DNA of 64,000 nucleotides, taken from LMUY01 sp964242215 (GTDB lineage Bacteria; Pseudomonadota; Alphaproteobacteria; Acetobacterales; Acetobacteraceae). This document shows positions 17,021 to 24,262 of this stretch, piece by piece. Every line of letters begins with the position of its first letter. Positions within the stretch are counted from its first letter, which is position 1. Position numbers and translations under genes: made by a program. Where the stretch lies: the NCBI GenBank assembly GCA_964242215.1, contig CAXTCJ010000014.1, positions 7,706 through 71,705 of the forward strand, written 5' to 3'. The notes below the pieces were generated by a model. It made no database searches. It saw nothing but the letters and a program-made list of their open reading frames with translations, and had not been told where the DNA came from.

Positions 17021-17701
17021 TCACCAAGGCACTACCTCGCCCCGATAATCCACATACGCCACCCCACCCGTCCCCGCCCGGGCCGTCAGCACGTCCGCCA
17101 TCCCGCGCACGCTCGTCTCCACGTCGAGCACCGCGTTCGGGCCGCCCATGTCTGTCTTCACCCAGCCCGGCGCCATCGCCACGATCGTGCGCTCGCCGCC
17201 GCTGCGGACGGCGTAGCTGCGCAACAGGGTGTTCAGCGCGGCCTTGCTCGCGCGGTACACCTCCCAGCCGCCCTTGGTGTTGTTCGACACACTGCCCAGC
17301 CCGGACGTCATCGCGGCGATGGTGCCCTTGGGGGTCACCAGCTCCGCAAGCGCCTCGATCACGCGCAGCGGGCTCAGGGCGTTGGTGGTCATGGTGCGCA
17401 TGAAATCCTCGGTGCCGACGTCGGGCAGGATCTCCTCCGCGCCGTTGGCGACGCCGGCGTTGACGAACAGCACGTCCAGCGCCGTGCCGGACAGGCGATC
17501 GCGCAAGGCGAGCACCTCGCCGGTGTGGTTGATGTCCACCGTCTCGATCCGCACGGCGTCGCCCAGTTCGGCTAGGCCGCCGGGCTTGGCGGCGTCGCGG
17601 ACGGTGGCGATCACGCGCCAGCCGCGGGCGGCGTATTCGCGCGCCAACCCAAGCCCCAGGCCGCGGGAGGCGGCAACGATCAGAATGGTGTTTTGGGCCA
17701 T
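17021..17701 (-). CDS. Short-chain dehydrogenase/reductase
   Basis: NAD(P)-dependent oxidoreductase of the classical SDR fold, 226 residues. Seen: an altered glycine-rich motif ILIVAASRGLGLGLA (classical TGxxxGxG starts with A here), DVLFVNAGV (NNAG equivalent), catalytic serine region MTSGLGSVSN, and YRASKAALN with the Tyr-x3-Lys pair near residue 148. The resemblance is to small C-factor-like SDRs. Substrate unknown. The ATG at 17701 is followed upstream by a REP-like repeat. The gene's 3' end lies about 120 bp from the end of the AT-rich reverse transcriptase gene. Confidence 0.88.
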   Translation of the reverse strand: MAQNTILIVAASRGLGLGLAREYAARGWRVIATVRDAAKPGGLAELGDAVRIETVDINHTGEVLALRDRLSGTALDVLFVNAGVANGAEEILPDVGTEDFMRTMTTNALSPLRVIEALAELVTPKGTIAAMTSGLGSVSNNTKGGWEVYRASKAALNTLLRSYAVRSGGERTIVAMAPGWVKTDMGGPNAVLDVETSVRGMADVLTARAGTGGVAYVDYRGEVVPW

Positions 17702-17737
17702 GGCGACTTCCTAGCAGGATGCGGAAAAACTTGGGTT

Positions 17738-17832
17738 GTCAGTGCGATCAGTGCTTGCCGCGAGGCAATCCAGAGGGTTACGGCAGCTACTCGCCGGGTC
17801 GCCCTGTATTGCTTCGCTGCGCTCGCAATGAC
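17738..17832. repeat. REP-like inverted pair
   Basis: Right arm 17804-17832 contains ATTGCTTCGCTGCGCTCGC followed by AATGAC, the core of a repeat widespread between alphaproteobacterial genes. A degenerate inverted copy lies at 17738-17772 (GTCAGTGCG ... GAGGCAATCCA). Together they form a loose stem enclosing about 30 nt. The pair fills the spacer between the SDR start and the end of the SH3 lipoprotein gene on the same strand. Confidence 0.7.
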
Positions 17833-17860
17833 GCTGCAGCTTGATTACGCGCGGTTCGCC

Positions 17861-18592
17861 TCAGTGGTTCAACATGCTCTCGTGCACCCAGCCGAACGGG
17901 GCCGTGTCGCCCACCTGGTACCAGCCGCCGGTGGAGGTGGCGAACACGTGCAGCACCTGGCCCTGCTGCACCGTGCGGGTCGATGGGCCGCCCGGGGTCG
18001 CGTGGACGTTGGCGCTCTGCCGCACCGTCACGCTGCCGCCGGCCGCGACCTGGCCGGGCACCACGCCGGGCAGCTTGGCCGCCGGAGCGGCGGCGGCGAG
18101 CGGATCGGGCGGCGGGGGCAAATGCGGGTCCGGGATATTGTCCGGCAAGGGCGGCAACGACAGCGGCCGTTCGGAGGCCGGGCCGCCGCGATCCCAGCAA
18201 TCCGCCACCAGGGCCTGGTAGACCCGGCCGGCCTCGGTCGTCGTGGTGCCGACGTGGGCGTCGAAGGTGAACCGCGGCGTGGTGGCGTCCGGCGGGCTCA
18301 CCTGCGTGGCAACCGACACGAACGCGACGAAGATCGTGGGATCGTCGGCGAAACCGCTGACCAGGCCGCACACCGCGGTGTGGTTCGGCAACGCCTGCGC
18401 GTAGGCTTGCACCCCGCGGAATTGCACCGTCTTGGGCAGCCCCGGCAGCGCGGCGATCGCCTGCAGCGCGGCGTCGCGCGCCTTGTCCAGGGCGGGAAGC
18501 GGGGACGCCGCCGTCTTCTTCTCGTCCTTGCAGCCCGCCAGCGACCCGGCGAGTGCGAGTGCGACGAGCAGCGCGCGGGCCTGTCTGGTCAA
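17861..18592 (-). CDS. Lipoprotein with C-terminal bacterial SH3 domain
   Basis: 243 residues. A lipoprotein signal RALLVALALAGSLAGC places the acylated cysteine at about residue 21. The middle region (40-140) carries no recognised fold. A proline-rich linker (PPPPDP) follows, and the last 65 residues form an SH3b-like domain (GSVTVRQSANVHATPGG ... GGWYQVGDTAPFGWVHESML), a module that binds peptidoglycan or protein ligands. Probably periplasmic. The start is a TTG (18592-18590) overlapping the TGA of the upstream FAD enzyme in TTGA, so translation is likely coupled. Reading is open further upstream, but only in the shadow of that gene. Confidence 0.8.
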   Translation of the reverse strand: MTRQARALLVALALAGSLAGCKDEKKTAASPLPALDKARDAALQAIAALPGLPKTVQFRGVQAYAQALPNHTAVCGLVSGFADDPTIFVAFVSVATQVSPPDATTPRFTFDAHVGTTTTEAGRVYQALVADCWDRGGPASERPLSLPPLPDNIPDPHLPPPPDPLAAAAPAAKLPGVVPGQVAAGGSVTVRQSANVHATPGGPSTRTVQQGQVLHVFATSTGGWYQVGDTAPFGWVHESMLNH

Positions 18593-19698
18593 AGCGTCGC
18601 GTCCAGGGCCGCCAGCACGGCGTCGCCGATCGCGAGCGAGGCGGTGAGCCCCGGGCTCTCGATGCCGAACAGGTTGACCAGGCCGGGTATGCCGTGAACC
18701 GCCGGGCCGGCCAGGCTGAAATCGGCCGCGGGTTCGGTCGGGCCGCTGATTTTCGGGCGGATGCCGGCGTAACCCGGCACCAGCGCGCCGTCGGGCAGCC
18801 CGGGCCAGTAGCGGCGGATGGCGGCGTAGAACCCGGCGGCGCGGCCGAGGTCGACGTCGTAGTCCTCGCGGTCCACCCACTCCACGTCGGGGCCGAACCG
18901 CGCCTGCCCGCCGAGGTCGAGCGTCAGGTGGACGCCGAGGCCGCCGGGCTCGGGCACCGGGTAGATCAGCCGGCTGAACGGCGGGCGGCCCTGCAGGCCG
19001 TAATAGCTGCCCTTGCACAGATAGGCGCGCGGGATGGTCTGGCTGGGGATGCCGGCGATGCTGCGGGCCACGTCCGGCGCGTGCAGCCCCACGGCGTTGA
19101 CCAGGATGTCGCAGGCGAGTGCCATCGGTGTTTCCCCCCCGACGTCCAGGCGGATGCCGGTGTCCTCGACCGCGCCGCCCAGCACCGGCGCGTGGACGGC
19201 GATGGCACCGCCGGCTGCCTCCAGCTCGCCCTGGTAGGCGAGCATCAGGGCGTGGCTGTCGATGATCCCGGTCTCGGGCGAGTGCAGGGCGGAGTCGACG
19301 CGCAAGGCGGGCTCGAACGCGCGGGCTTCGTCGCCGGACAGGTGGGTGAGCGCCACGCCGTTGGCGGAGGCCTGCGCCTGGATGGTTTCCAGCCGCCCGG
19401 ACTCCGCCGGGTCGCTGGCGACGATCAGTTTGCCGAGTTTATGCACCGGCACGCCGTGGGCGGCGCAGTAGTCGTACAGCGCGATGCGGCCGGCGACGCA
19501 CAGGCGGGCCTTGAGGCTGCCGGTGGGATAGTAGATACCAGCGTGCACCACTTCGCTGTTGCGCGAGGAGGTGACGGTGCCGATGCCGCCCGCCGCCTCC
19601 AGCACCAGCACGTCCCGCCCTGCAAGTACCAGCGCCCTCGCCACCGCAAGGCCAACCACGCCGGCCCCGAGAACCACAGCTTCGACCCGTTCGATCAT
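18589..19698 (-). CDS. FAD-dependent oxidoreductase, L-2-hydroxyglutarate oxidase (LhgO)-like
   Basis: 369 residues of the DAO/glycine-oxidase superfamily. Seen: AVVLGAGVVGLAVARALVLAG (Rossmann motif), SSRNSEVVHAGIYYPTGSLK (characteristic of LhgO-type oxidases), NAVGLHAPDVAR and GYAGIRPKISGP. LhgO oxidises L-2-hydroxyglutarate to 2-oxoglutarate with electrons going to quinone; substrate here is inferred from resemblance. The ATG at 19698 shares a CATG with the divergent flavoprotein at 19697. It is translationally coupled to the SH3 lipoprotein downstream. Reading is open to 19845 only through antisense of the neighbour. Confidence 0.85.
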   Translation of the reverse strand: MIERVEAVVLGAGVVGLAVARALVLAGRDVLVLEAAGGIGTVTSSRNSEVVHAGIYYPTGSLKARLCVAGRIALYDYCAAHGVPVHKLGKLIVASDPAESGRLETIQAQASANGVALTHLSGDEARAFEPALRVDSALHSPETGIIDSHALMLAYQGELEAAGGAIAVHAPVLGGAVEDTGIRLDVGGETPMALACDILVNAVGLHAPDVARSIAGIPSQTIPRAYLCKGSYYGLQGRPPFSRLIYPVPEPGGLGVHLTLDLGGQARFGPDVEWVDREDYDVDLGRAAGFYAAIRRYWPGLPDGALVPGYAGIRPKISGPTEPAADFSLAGPAVHGIPGLVNLFGIESPGLTASLAIGDAVLAALDATL

Positions 19699-20902
19699 GC
19701 AAGTTGTATCCAACACCTCCGCCCCCCTGACCAGCCTCGCGACCGTCGTCGGGGCTGGACCCGCCGGTCTGATGGCAGCCGAACGGCTGGCGCAGGCGGG
19801 CGTTGCCGTGACCGTGTTCGACCGCATGCCATCGCCGGGTCGCAAGCTGCTGATGGCGGGGGTTGGCGGGCTGAACCTGACCCACAGTGAGCCGCTCGAG
19901 GCGATGCTGGACCGCTACGGCCCGGCGCGGGATGCGCTCGCGCCGGCGATCCGGGCGTTTCCGCCCGAGGCGCTGATCGCCTGGTGCGAAGGTCTCGGCC
20001 AGTCGACGTTCGTCGGCAGCAGCGGCCGGGTGTTTCCGCGCGCGATGAAGGCGTCGCCCCTGTTGCGCGCCTGGCTGCGGCGGCTGGACGGGCTGGGGGT
20101 GCAGTTCCGCCTGCGGCATCGCTGGCTCGGTTGGGATGCAGCGGGCCGCCCGTTGTTCGACCCCCCTGCCCCGGTTCCGTCCGGACCGACGATCCTGGCG
20201 ATGGGTGGCGCGTCGTGGGGGCGGCTCGGCTCCGACGGGGCATGGGCGGCGGCGTTCGACCCGGCGTCGCTGGCCCCGTTCCGGCCGGCCAATTGCGGGT
20301 TCGTGGCGCCGTGGAGCGCGCATCTGCAGCGCCATGCCGGCACGCCGTTGAAGCGCATCGCCGTCAGCTTCGCCGGCCGCCGCGTTCCCGGCGATGCCAC
20401 CCTGACGGCGGCGGGGCTGGAGGGCGGGCCGTTCTACGCGCTGTCCGCCGCCCTGCGCGACACGATCGAGCGGGACGGGGCGGCGCTCCCCCTGCTGGAT
20501 CTGCGGCCGGACCTGTCGGCCGACGCGGTGCGGCAGCGTTTGGCCTTGCCGCGGCGGGCACAGTCGTTGTCCACCTTCCTGCGCAAGTCGGTAGGCCTGG
20601 CGCCGGTCGCGGTGGCGCTGATCCGGGAATGCGCCGGCACGCCCGACGACCTGGCCGCGGCGATCAAGGCGCTGCCGGTTCGGCTGACCGGCACCACCGG
20701 GCTCGACCGCGCCATCTCGACGGCCGGCGGGGTTCGGATGGATGCGCTGCAGGGGTGTTCGGTGCGGGACGGTGTTTTCGTCGCCGGCGAGATGCTGGAT
20801 TGGGAGGCCCCGACGGGCGGCTACCTGCTGCAGGCCGCGCTCAGCACGGGTTATGCGGCGGGGGAAGCGGCGCTTGGCTGGATACACTCAGCCGGTGGCT
20901 AG
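19697..20902 (+). CDS. TIGR03862-type flavoprotein (HI0933/BaiN-like)
   Basis: NAD(P)/FAD-dependent oxidoreductase, 401 residues. Seen: TVVGAGPAGLMAAERLAQAG, then the family motif PGRKLLMAGVGGLNLTHSE, ILAMGGASWGRLGSDG and the C-terminal FVAGEMLDWEAPTGGYLLQAA, a diagnostic combination of this family. The reaction is not established for TIGR03862 members. The ATG at 19697 has no clear ribosome binding site and overlaps the divergent LhgO-like start. A start further downstream (CTG) cannot be excluded. The last 15 nt overlap the convergent response-regulator/kinase gene. Confidence 0.87.
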   Translation: MQVVSNTSAPLTSLATVVGAGPAGLMAAERLAQAGVAVTVFDRMPSPGRKLLMAGVGGLNLTHSEPLEAMLDRYGPARDALAPAIRAFPPEALIAWCEGLGQSTFVGSSGRVFPRAMKASPLLRAWLRRLDGLGVQFRLRHRWLGWDAAGRPLFDPPAPVPSGPTILAMGGASWGRLGSDGAWAAAFDPASLAPFRPANCGFVAPWSAHLQRHAGTPLKRIAVSFAGRRVPGDATLTAAGLEGGPFYALSAALRDTIERDGAALPLLDLRPDLSADAVRQRLALPRRAQSLSTFLRKSVGLAPVAVALIRECAGTPDDLAAAIKALPVRLTGTTGLDRAISTAGGVRMDALQGCSVRDGVFVAGEMLDWEAPTGGYLLQAALSTGYAAGEAALGWIHSAGG

Positions 20903-21973
20903 GCTCACGACCACACGGGTGCCGCGGCCGGAGCTGTCGACCGCCACCGTCGCCTTCACGGTGCGGGCCATCGCGTTCACGATCACCGAGCCGAGCCCGC
21001 TGCCCTTCGGCGCGGCGCCGTCCTGGTAGCCGATGCCGTCATCCTCCACCACGAGCTGAACCAACTCGGCCGCCTTGCGGAACCCCACGCGGATCTCGCC
21101 GCCGCGTCCCGGATAGGCGTATTTCAGCGCGTTGGTGACCAATTCGTTCACGATCAGGCCGAGCGACACCGCCTTGTCGGTCTCCACCCGGATCGGCTCG
21201 GCGGAGAGCGTGATGCTGCCCCCGTCCTCGGCCGCCACCGCGCGGCGCAGCTCGTCGATCAGGCCCGCCAGATACGTGTCCATCGCAACAAATTCGACGT
21301 CGTTGCTGGTGTAGAGACGCCGGTGAACCAGCGTCACAGCCTCCACGCGTTCGGCGGCCCGGCGCAGGGCTTCCCTGGCATCGGCATCGGCCACCTTGCG
21401 CGCCTGCAACTCGATCAGCGACGAGATCAGTTGCAGGCTGTTGGCGATGCGGTGGTTCACCTCCTGCAGCAGCAGCGCCTGTTGCGCCGCCAGCTTTTCC
21501 AACCGGTCGCGGCTCTCCTGCAGCTCCTGCAACGCCGCGGCCCGCTCCCGCCGCAACCGGGCTTGCACCTGGGATTGCCGGATCGAGGTGGCCAGGAACT
21601 CCATGAAGGTGCCCTGCACGTCCTTCACCACGTAGTCGAAGGCACCGTGCTTCAGCGCGGCCACGGCGATGCGCGGCTCCTCGGCGGCGGTGACGAAGAT
21701 GACCGGGGGAGCGTCTGGCAGCGCCAGGTAGTCGCCCAGCACGTCCAGGCCGTCGCCGGTCGGCATGTAGTGGTCGAGCACCACCGCGTCGAATGGCTCC
21801 GCCTGCGCCAGCGCCAGCCCGCCGGCGCCATCGTGCACGACGCTGACGGCGAAACCGTCGCGTTCCAGGTGGCGCTTGACGAGCCGGCACAGCCCGGGGT
21901 CGTCGTCCACATACAGAACGCGGACCCGGTTCTCGGCCAGTGCTTGGGGGGGCGGAGCGATGGTCGCGGCCAT
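20888..21973 (-). CDS. Hybrid response regulator/HisKA_2 histidine kinase
   Basis: 361-residue soluble protein with a receiver domain first (VLYVDDDPGLCRLV; phospho-acceptor D67 in AVVLDHYMP; K118), then a coiled coil (about 130-165), then a HisKA_2-type kinase core with H174 in QEVNHRIANSLQLI. The HATPase domain shows NELVTNALKYAYPG, VEDDGIGYQ and GSGLGSVIV. Such receiver-first kinases relay a signal onward to another regulator not present here. It is the last gene of a three-gene operon, starting 1 nt after the stop of the single-domain regulator. Confidence 0.9.
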   Translation of the reverse strand: MAATIAPPPQALAENRVRVLYVDDDPGLCRLVKRHLERDGFAVSVVHDGAGGLALAQAEPFDAVVLDHYMPTGDGLDVLGDYLALPDAPPVIFVTAAEEPRIAVAALKHGAFDYVVKDVQGTFMEFLATSIRQSQVQARLRRERAAALQELQESRDRLEKLAAQQALLLQEVNHRIANSLQLISSLIELQARKVADADAREALRRAAERVEAVTLVHRRLYTSNDVEFVAMDTYLAGLIDELRRAVAAEDGGSITLSAEPIRVETDKAVSLGLIVNELVTNALKYAYPGRGGEIRVGFRKAAELVQLVVEDDGIGYQDGAAPKGSGLGSVIVNAMARTVKATVAVDSSGRGTRVVVSLATG

Positions 21974-21974
21974 C

Positions 21975-22415
21975 TCAGTCGGCTTCAGGCACCTGCATCA
22001 CCGCCAGGAACAAGCCGAGTTGCCGGATCGCGACGGCGAAGCTCTCGTACTCGACCGGCTTGGTGATGTACACGTTGCAGCCCAGGTCGTAGCAGCGCTG
22101 AATTTCCTGCTTGTCGTCGGTGGTGGTCAGCACGATCACGGGGGCACGCCGGGTCAGCTCGTCTTCCTTGATGCGGGCCAGGATGTCCGTGCCGCTCATG
22201 TCCGGCAGGTTCAGGTCCAGCAGCACGAGCGTCGGCAGCTTCACCAGGCGCCGGCCGCCGGCATCCACGCCGAACAGGTATTGCAGCGCCGAAGTGCCGT
22301 CGGTGAATGGCACGATGGTGTTGTTGACCCCCGCCCGGCGGACGTTCTTCTCGATCAGCCGGGCGTGGCCGGGATCATCCTCGATCAGGAGGATGGTGAC
22401 GGGGTTGGCATTCAA
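21975..22415 (-). CDS. Single-domain response regulator (Rcp1-like)
   Basis: 146-residue stand-alone receiver: acidic pocket IEDDPGH (residues 12-14), phospho-acceptor D67 in LVLLDLNLPDMSG, conserved T near 97 and lysine in ITKPVE. The insertion after the first helices (FGVDAGGRRLVKLP) is typical of the Rcp1 group that pairs with phytochrome-type and CHASE3 kinases. There is no output domain, so it should shuttle phosphate from the upstream kinase to the downstream hybrid protein. It overlaps the upstream kinase gene by 4 nt. Confidence 0.92.
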   Translation of the reverse strand: MNANPVTILLIEDDPGHARLIEKNVRRAGVNNTIVPFTDGTSALQYLFGVDAGGRRLVKLPTLVLLDLNLPDMSGTDILARIKEDELTRRAPVIVLTTTDDKQEIQRCYDLGCNVYITKPVEYESFAVAIRQLGLFLAVMQVPEAD

Positions 22416-23998
22416 ATCGCGGCCTCCTGGGTATACATCGCAGCAACGGGAAGGCTAATCGTGAAGGTCGTCCCGATCCCCAACTCCGAGACGCACTCTA
22501 TAGTGCCGCCCATGCGTCGCACCAGGGTGCGGACGTGGGCCAGCCCGATCCCCTCCCCCGGCACCGACTGGTCGCCGGCCCGGCGGAACAACTCGAAGAC
22601 ACGCTCGAAGTCTTTTGTGGCGATTCCGCGGCCGTTATCGGTGACCTCGAACCGTGCCGTCGCGCCCTCCAGCCGCCCGGTGATCCTGATCAGCCCCGGC
22701 CGGCCCGGCTGCAGGTATTTCAGCGCGTTCTCCACGATGTTGCCGAAGACCTGCTCCACGGCCAGCCGGTCCCCCTTGAGCGCCGGCAAGGCGGCGACCT
22801 CCACCTTGGTCTCCCGGGCGTCGGCCTGGTGCTGCATCGTGGCCATCAACCCGGCCATCAGCGCCGTCATATCTAGCGGTTCGGCGACCAGCACGCGCCG
22901 CCCCTCCCGCGACAGCTTCAGGATGGCGTTGATCAGGCGGTCCATCTTCTGGGTGGACGTCTTGATGAAGCCGAGCGCCTCCGGGATCTCGTCCATGGCC
23001 GCCTCGCGCACCTCCGGCGGCATCTCGGACGCCTGCAAGTGGTTGGCCAGCGTGCTGGCGGCCTGCTGCAGTTCGCTGGTGAAGCCCATGATGTTGACCA
23101 GCGGCGCCCGCAGGTCGTGCGACACGATGTAGGCGAACCGCTGCACCTCGTCGCTGACCGCGGTCAGCTCGGCCGTGCGCAGCCGCACCATCTCGTCCAA
23201 CCGGTCGTTGGTGCGCTCGAGTGTGGCGTTGGCCGCGGTGGCATTGGCCTGCGCGGACCGCAGCGTCGTCAGGTAGTCCCGCAGCCCGAGCGCGATCAGC
23301 CCGCTCAAGGCAAGCACCATGATCAGCCCGGCCGCATCGATCGCAACCAGGATGCGGCTGCCGCGGGCCACGGTGGCGACCTGCTCCACCAATTTTGCGT
23401 CCTGCTCCGCCTCCACCTCCGCGATGATCTTCCGGATCAGTGCCATGTTGATGCTGCCGGCATTGGTCCGCACGATCATCATGGCGTCGGCTAGGTCCCC
23501 GCGCTGCGTCAGATCCACCGTCTGCCGCAACTCGGCGAATTTGGCGGTCAGCACATCGCGGAGTGTGACGATGCGCGCTTCGCCGGGGGCACTGGCCTGC
23601 AAGCGGCCGATCAAGCCCGGCAGTGTCGCCTCCGCGTGTTGCAGGGGGTCGAGATAGATCGGATCGCCGGTCAGAAGGTAGCCGCGCTGCGCCGTTTCAG
23701 CGTCCTGCGCGATGAGCAGCAGGTCGGTGGAGGTATTGCGATCTCGCCGCGTGTCCTGCGCGATGCTCAAGGCCGTGGAATTGCTCTGCGCCTGCCAGAC
23801 GGAGGCGCCGGCGATACAGACCAGCAGCGCGATCGCGGCCACCACGGCCACGACGCCGCGCCGGTCCAGCGCCCGGACGCGGGTGGAACCTGGAGACTGA
23901 CCCGGCGCCTGCCTTGGGGCCTGTCCTGGCGCGTCGTCTGGGGCTCGACCGGGAGCATGAGCGGGGGCGGCGAAGGTCTGATCGAGGCTCTGAAGCAT
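22412..23998 (-). CDS. CHASE3-domain membrane sensor histidine kinase
   Basis: 528 residues. Order: a Pro/Ala-rich cytoplasmic head with short repeats (APGQAPRQAPGQ, residues 14-38), membrane segment about 48-68, a periplasmic CHASE3 domain (ETAQRGYLLTGDPIYLDP is diagnostic), a second segment about 215-240, a coiled coil, then HisKA with H294 in IVSHDLRAPLVN and HATPase boxes NIVENALKY, TDNGRGIA and GEGIGLAHV. CHASE3 ligands are unknown. First gene of the operon with two receivers downstream. Its start at 23998 faces tkt across about 265 bp containing two palindromic motifs. Confidence 0.92.
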   Translation of the reverse strand: MLQSLDQTFAAPAHAPGRAPDDAPGQAPRQAPGQSPGSTRVRALDRRGVVAVVAAIALLVCIAGASVWQAQSNSTALSIAQDTRRDRNTSTDLLLIAQDAETAQRGYLLTGDPIYLDPLQHAEATLPGLIGRLQASAPGEARIVTLRDVLTAKFAELRQTVDLTQRGDLADAMMIVRTNAGSINMALIRKIIAEVEAEQDAKLVEQVATVARGSRILVAIDAAGLIMVLALSGLIALGLRDYLTTLRSAQANATAANATLERTNDRLDEMVRLRTAELTAVSDEVQRFAYIVSHDLRAPLVNIMGFTSELQQAASTLANHLQASEMPPEVREAAMDEIPEALGFIKTSTQKMDRLINAILKLSREGRRVLVAEPLDMTALMAGLMATMQHQADARETKVEVAALPALKGDRLAVEQVFGNIVENALKYLQPGRPGLIRITGRLEGATARFEVTDNGRGIATKDFERVFELFRRAGDQSVPGEGIGLAHVRTLVRRMGGTIECVSELGIGTTFTISLPVAAMYTQEAAI

Positions 23999-24063
23999 GC
24001 TGGCTTATCGCCCTGCTTGCCGCGCGCCGTCAGTCGCAAACGTTGGGCGACGGCGGCGATAAA

Positions 24064-24079
24064 GTCACGAAGTCGTGAC
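24064..24079. promoter_or_regulatory. Operator-like palindrome between the sensor kinase and tkt
   Basis: GTCACGA-AG-TCGTGAC: two perfect 7-bp arms around a 2-nt centre. It lies 66 bp upstream of the kinase start (minus strand) and about 185 bp upstream of tkt (plus strand). Size and symmetry fit a dimeric regulator site rather than a terminator, since the loop is too short. The binding protein is unknown. Confidence 0.45.
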
Positions 24080-24110
24080 CGTATTTCGGCGTCCTCACGA
24101 AAAAATGGAA

Positions 24111-24233
24111 CGGTAACAAACCGGGCCGGCATTCCGGGCTTAACAATCATCAGTCGGCGCAACACCTCCCCGTCCGGTGGGATGAGTGTTGCTGCCGTGC
24201 TTGCATGGCAGGACAACCGGGCGTTTGTTACCG
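24111..24233. promoter_or_regulatory. Paired 11-bp inverted sites upstream of tkt
   Basis: CGGTAACAAAC at 24111-24121 recurs as its exact reverse complement GTTTGTTACCG at 24223-24233, centred about 35 bp before the tkt start. The left site also has internal symmetry (CGGT-AACAA-ACCG). Two such sites could bind a repressor that loops the promoter of the pentose phosphate operon, or the pair may frame a leader RNA. Inference only; no known regulator is matched. Confidence 0.4.
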
Positions 24234-24262
24234 GTGCGGACTGTCAACCCTGGGGATACAGA

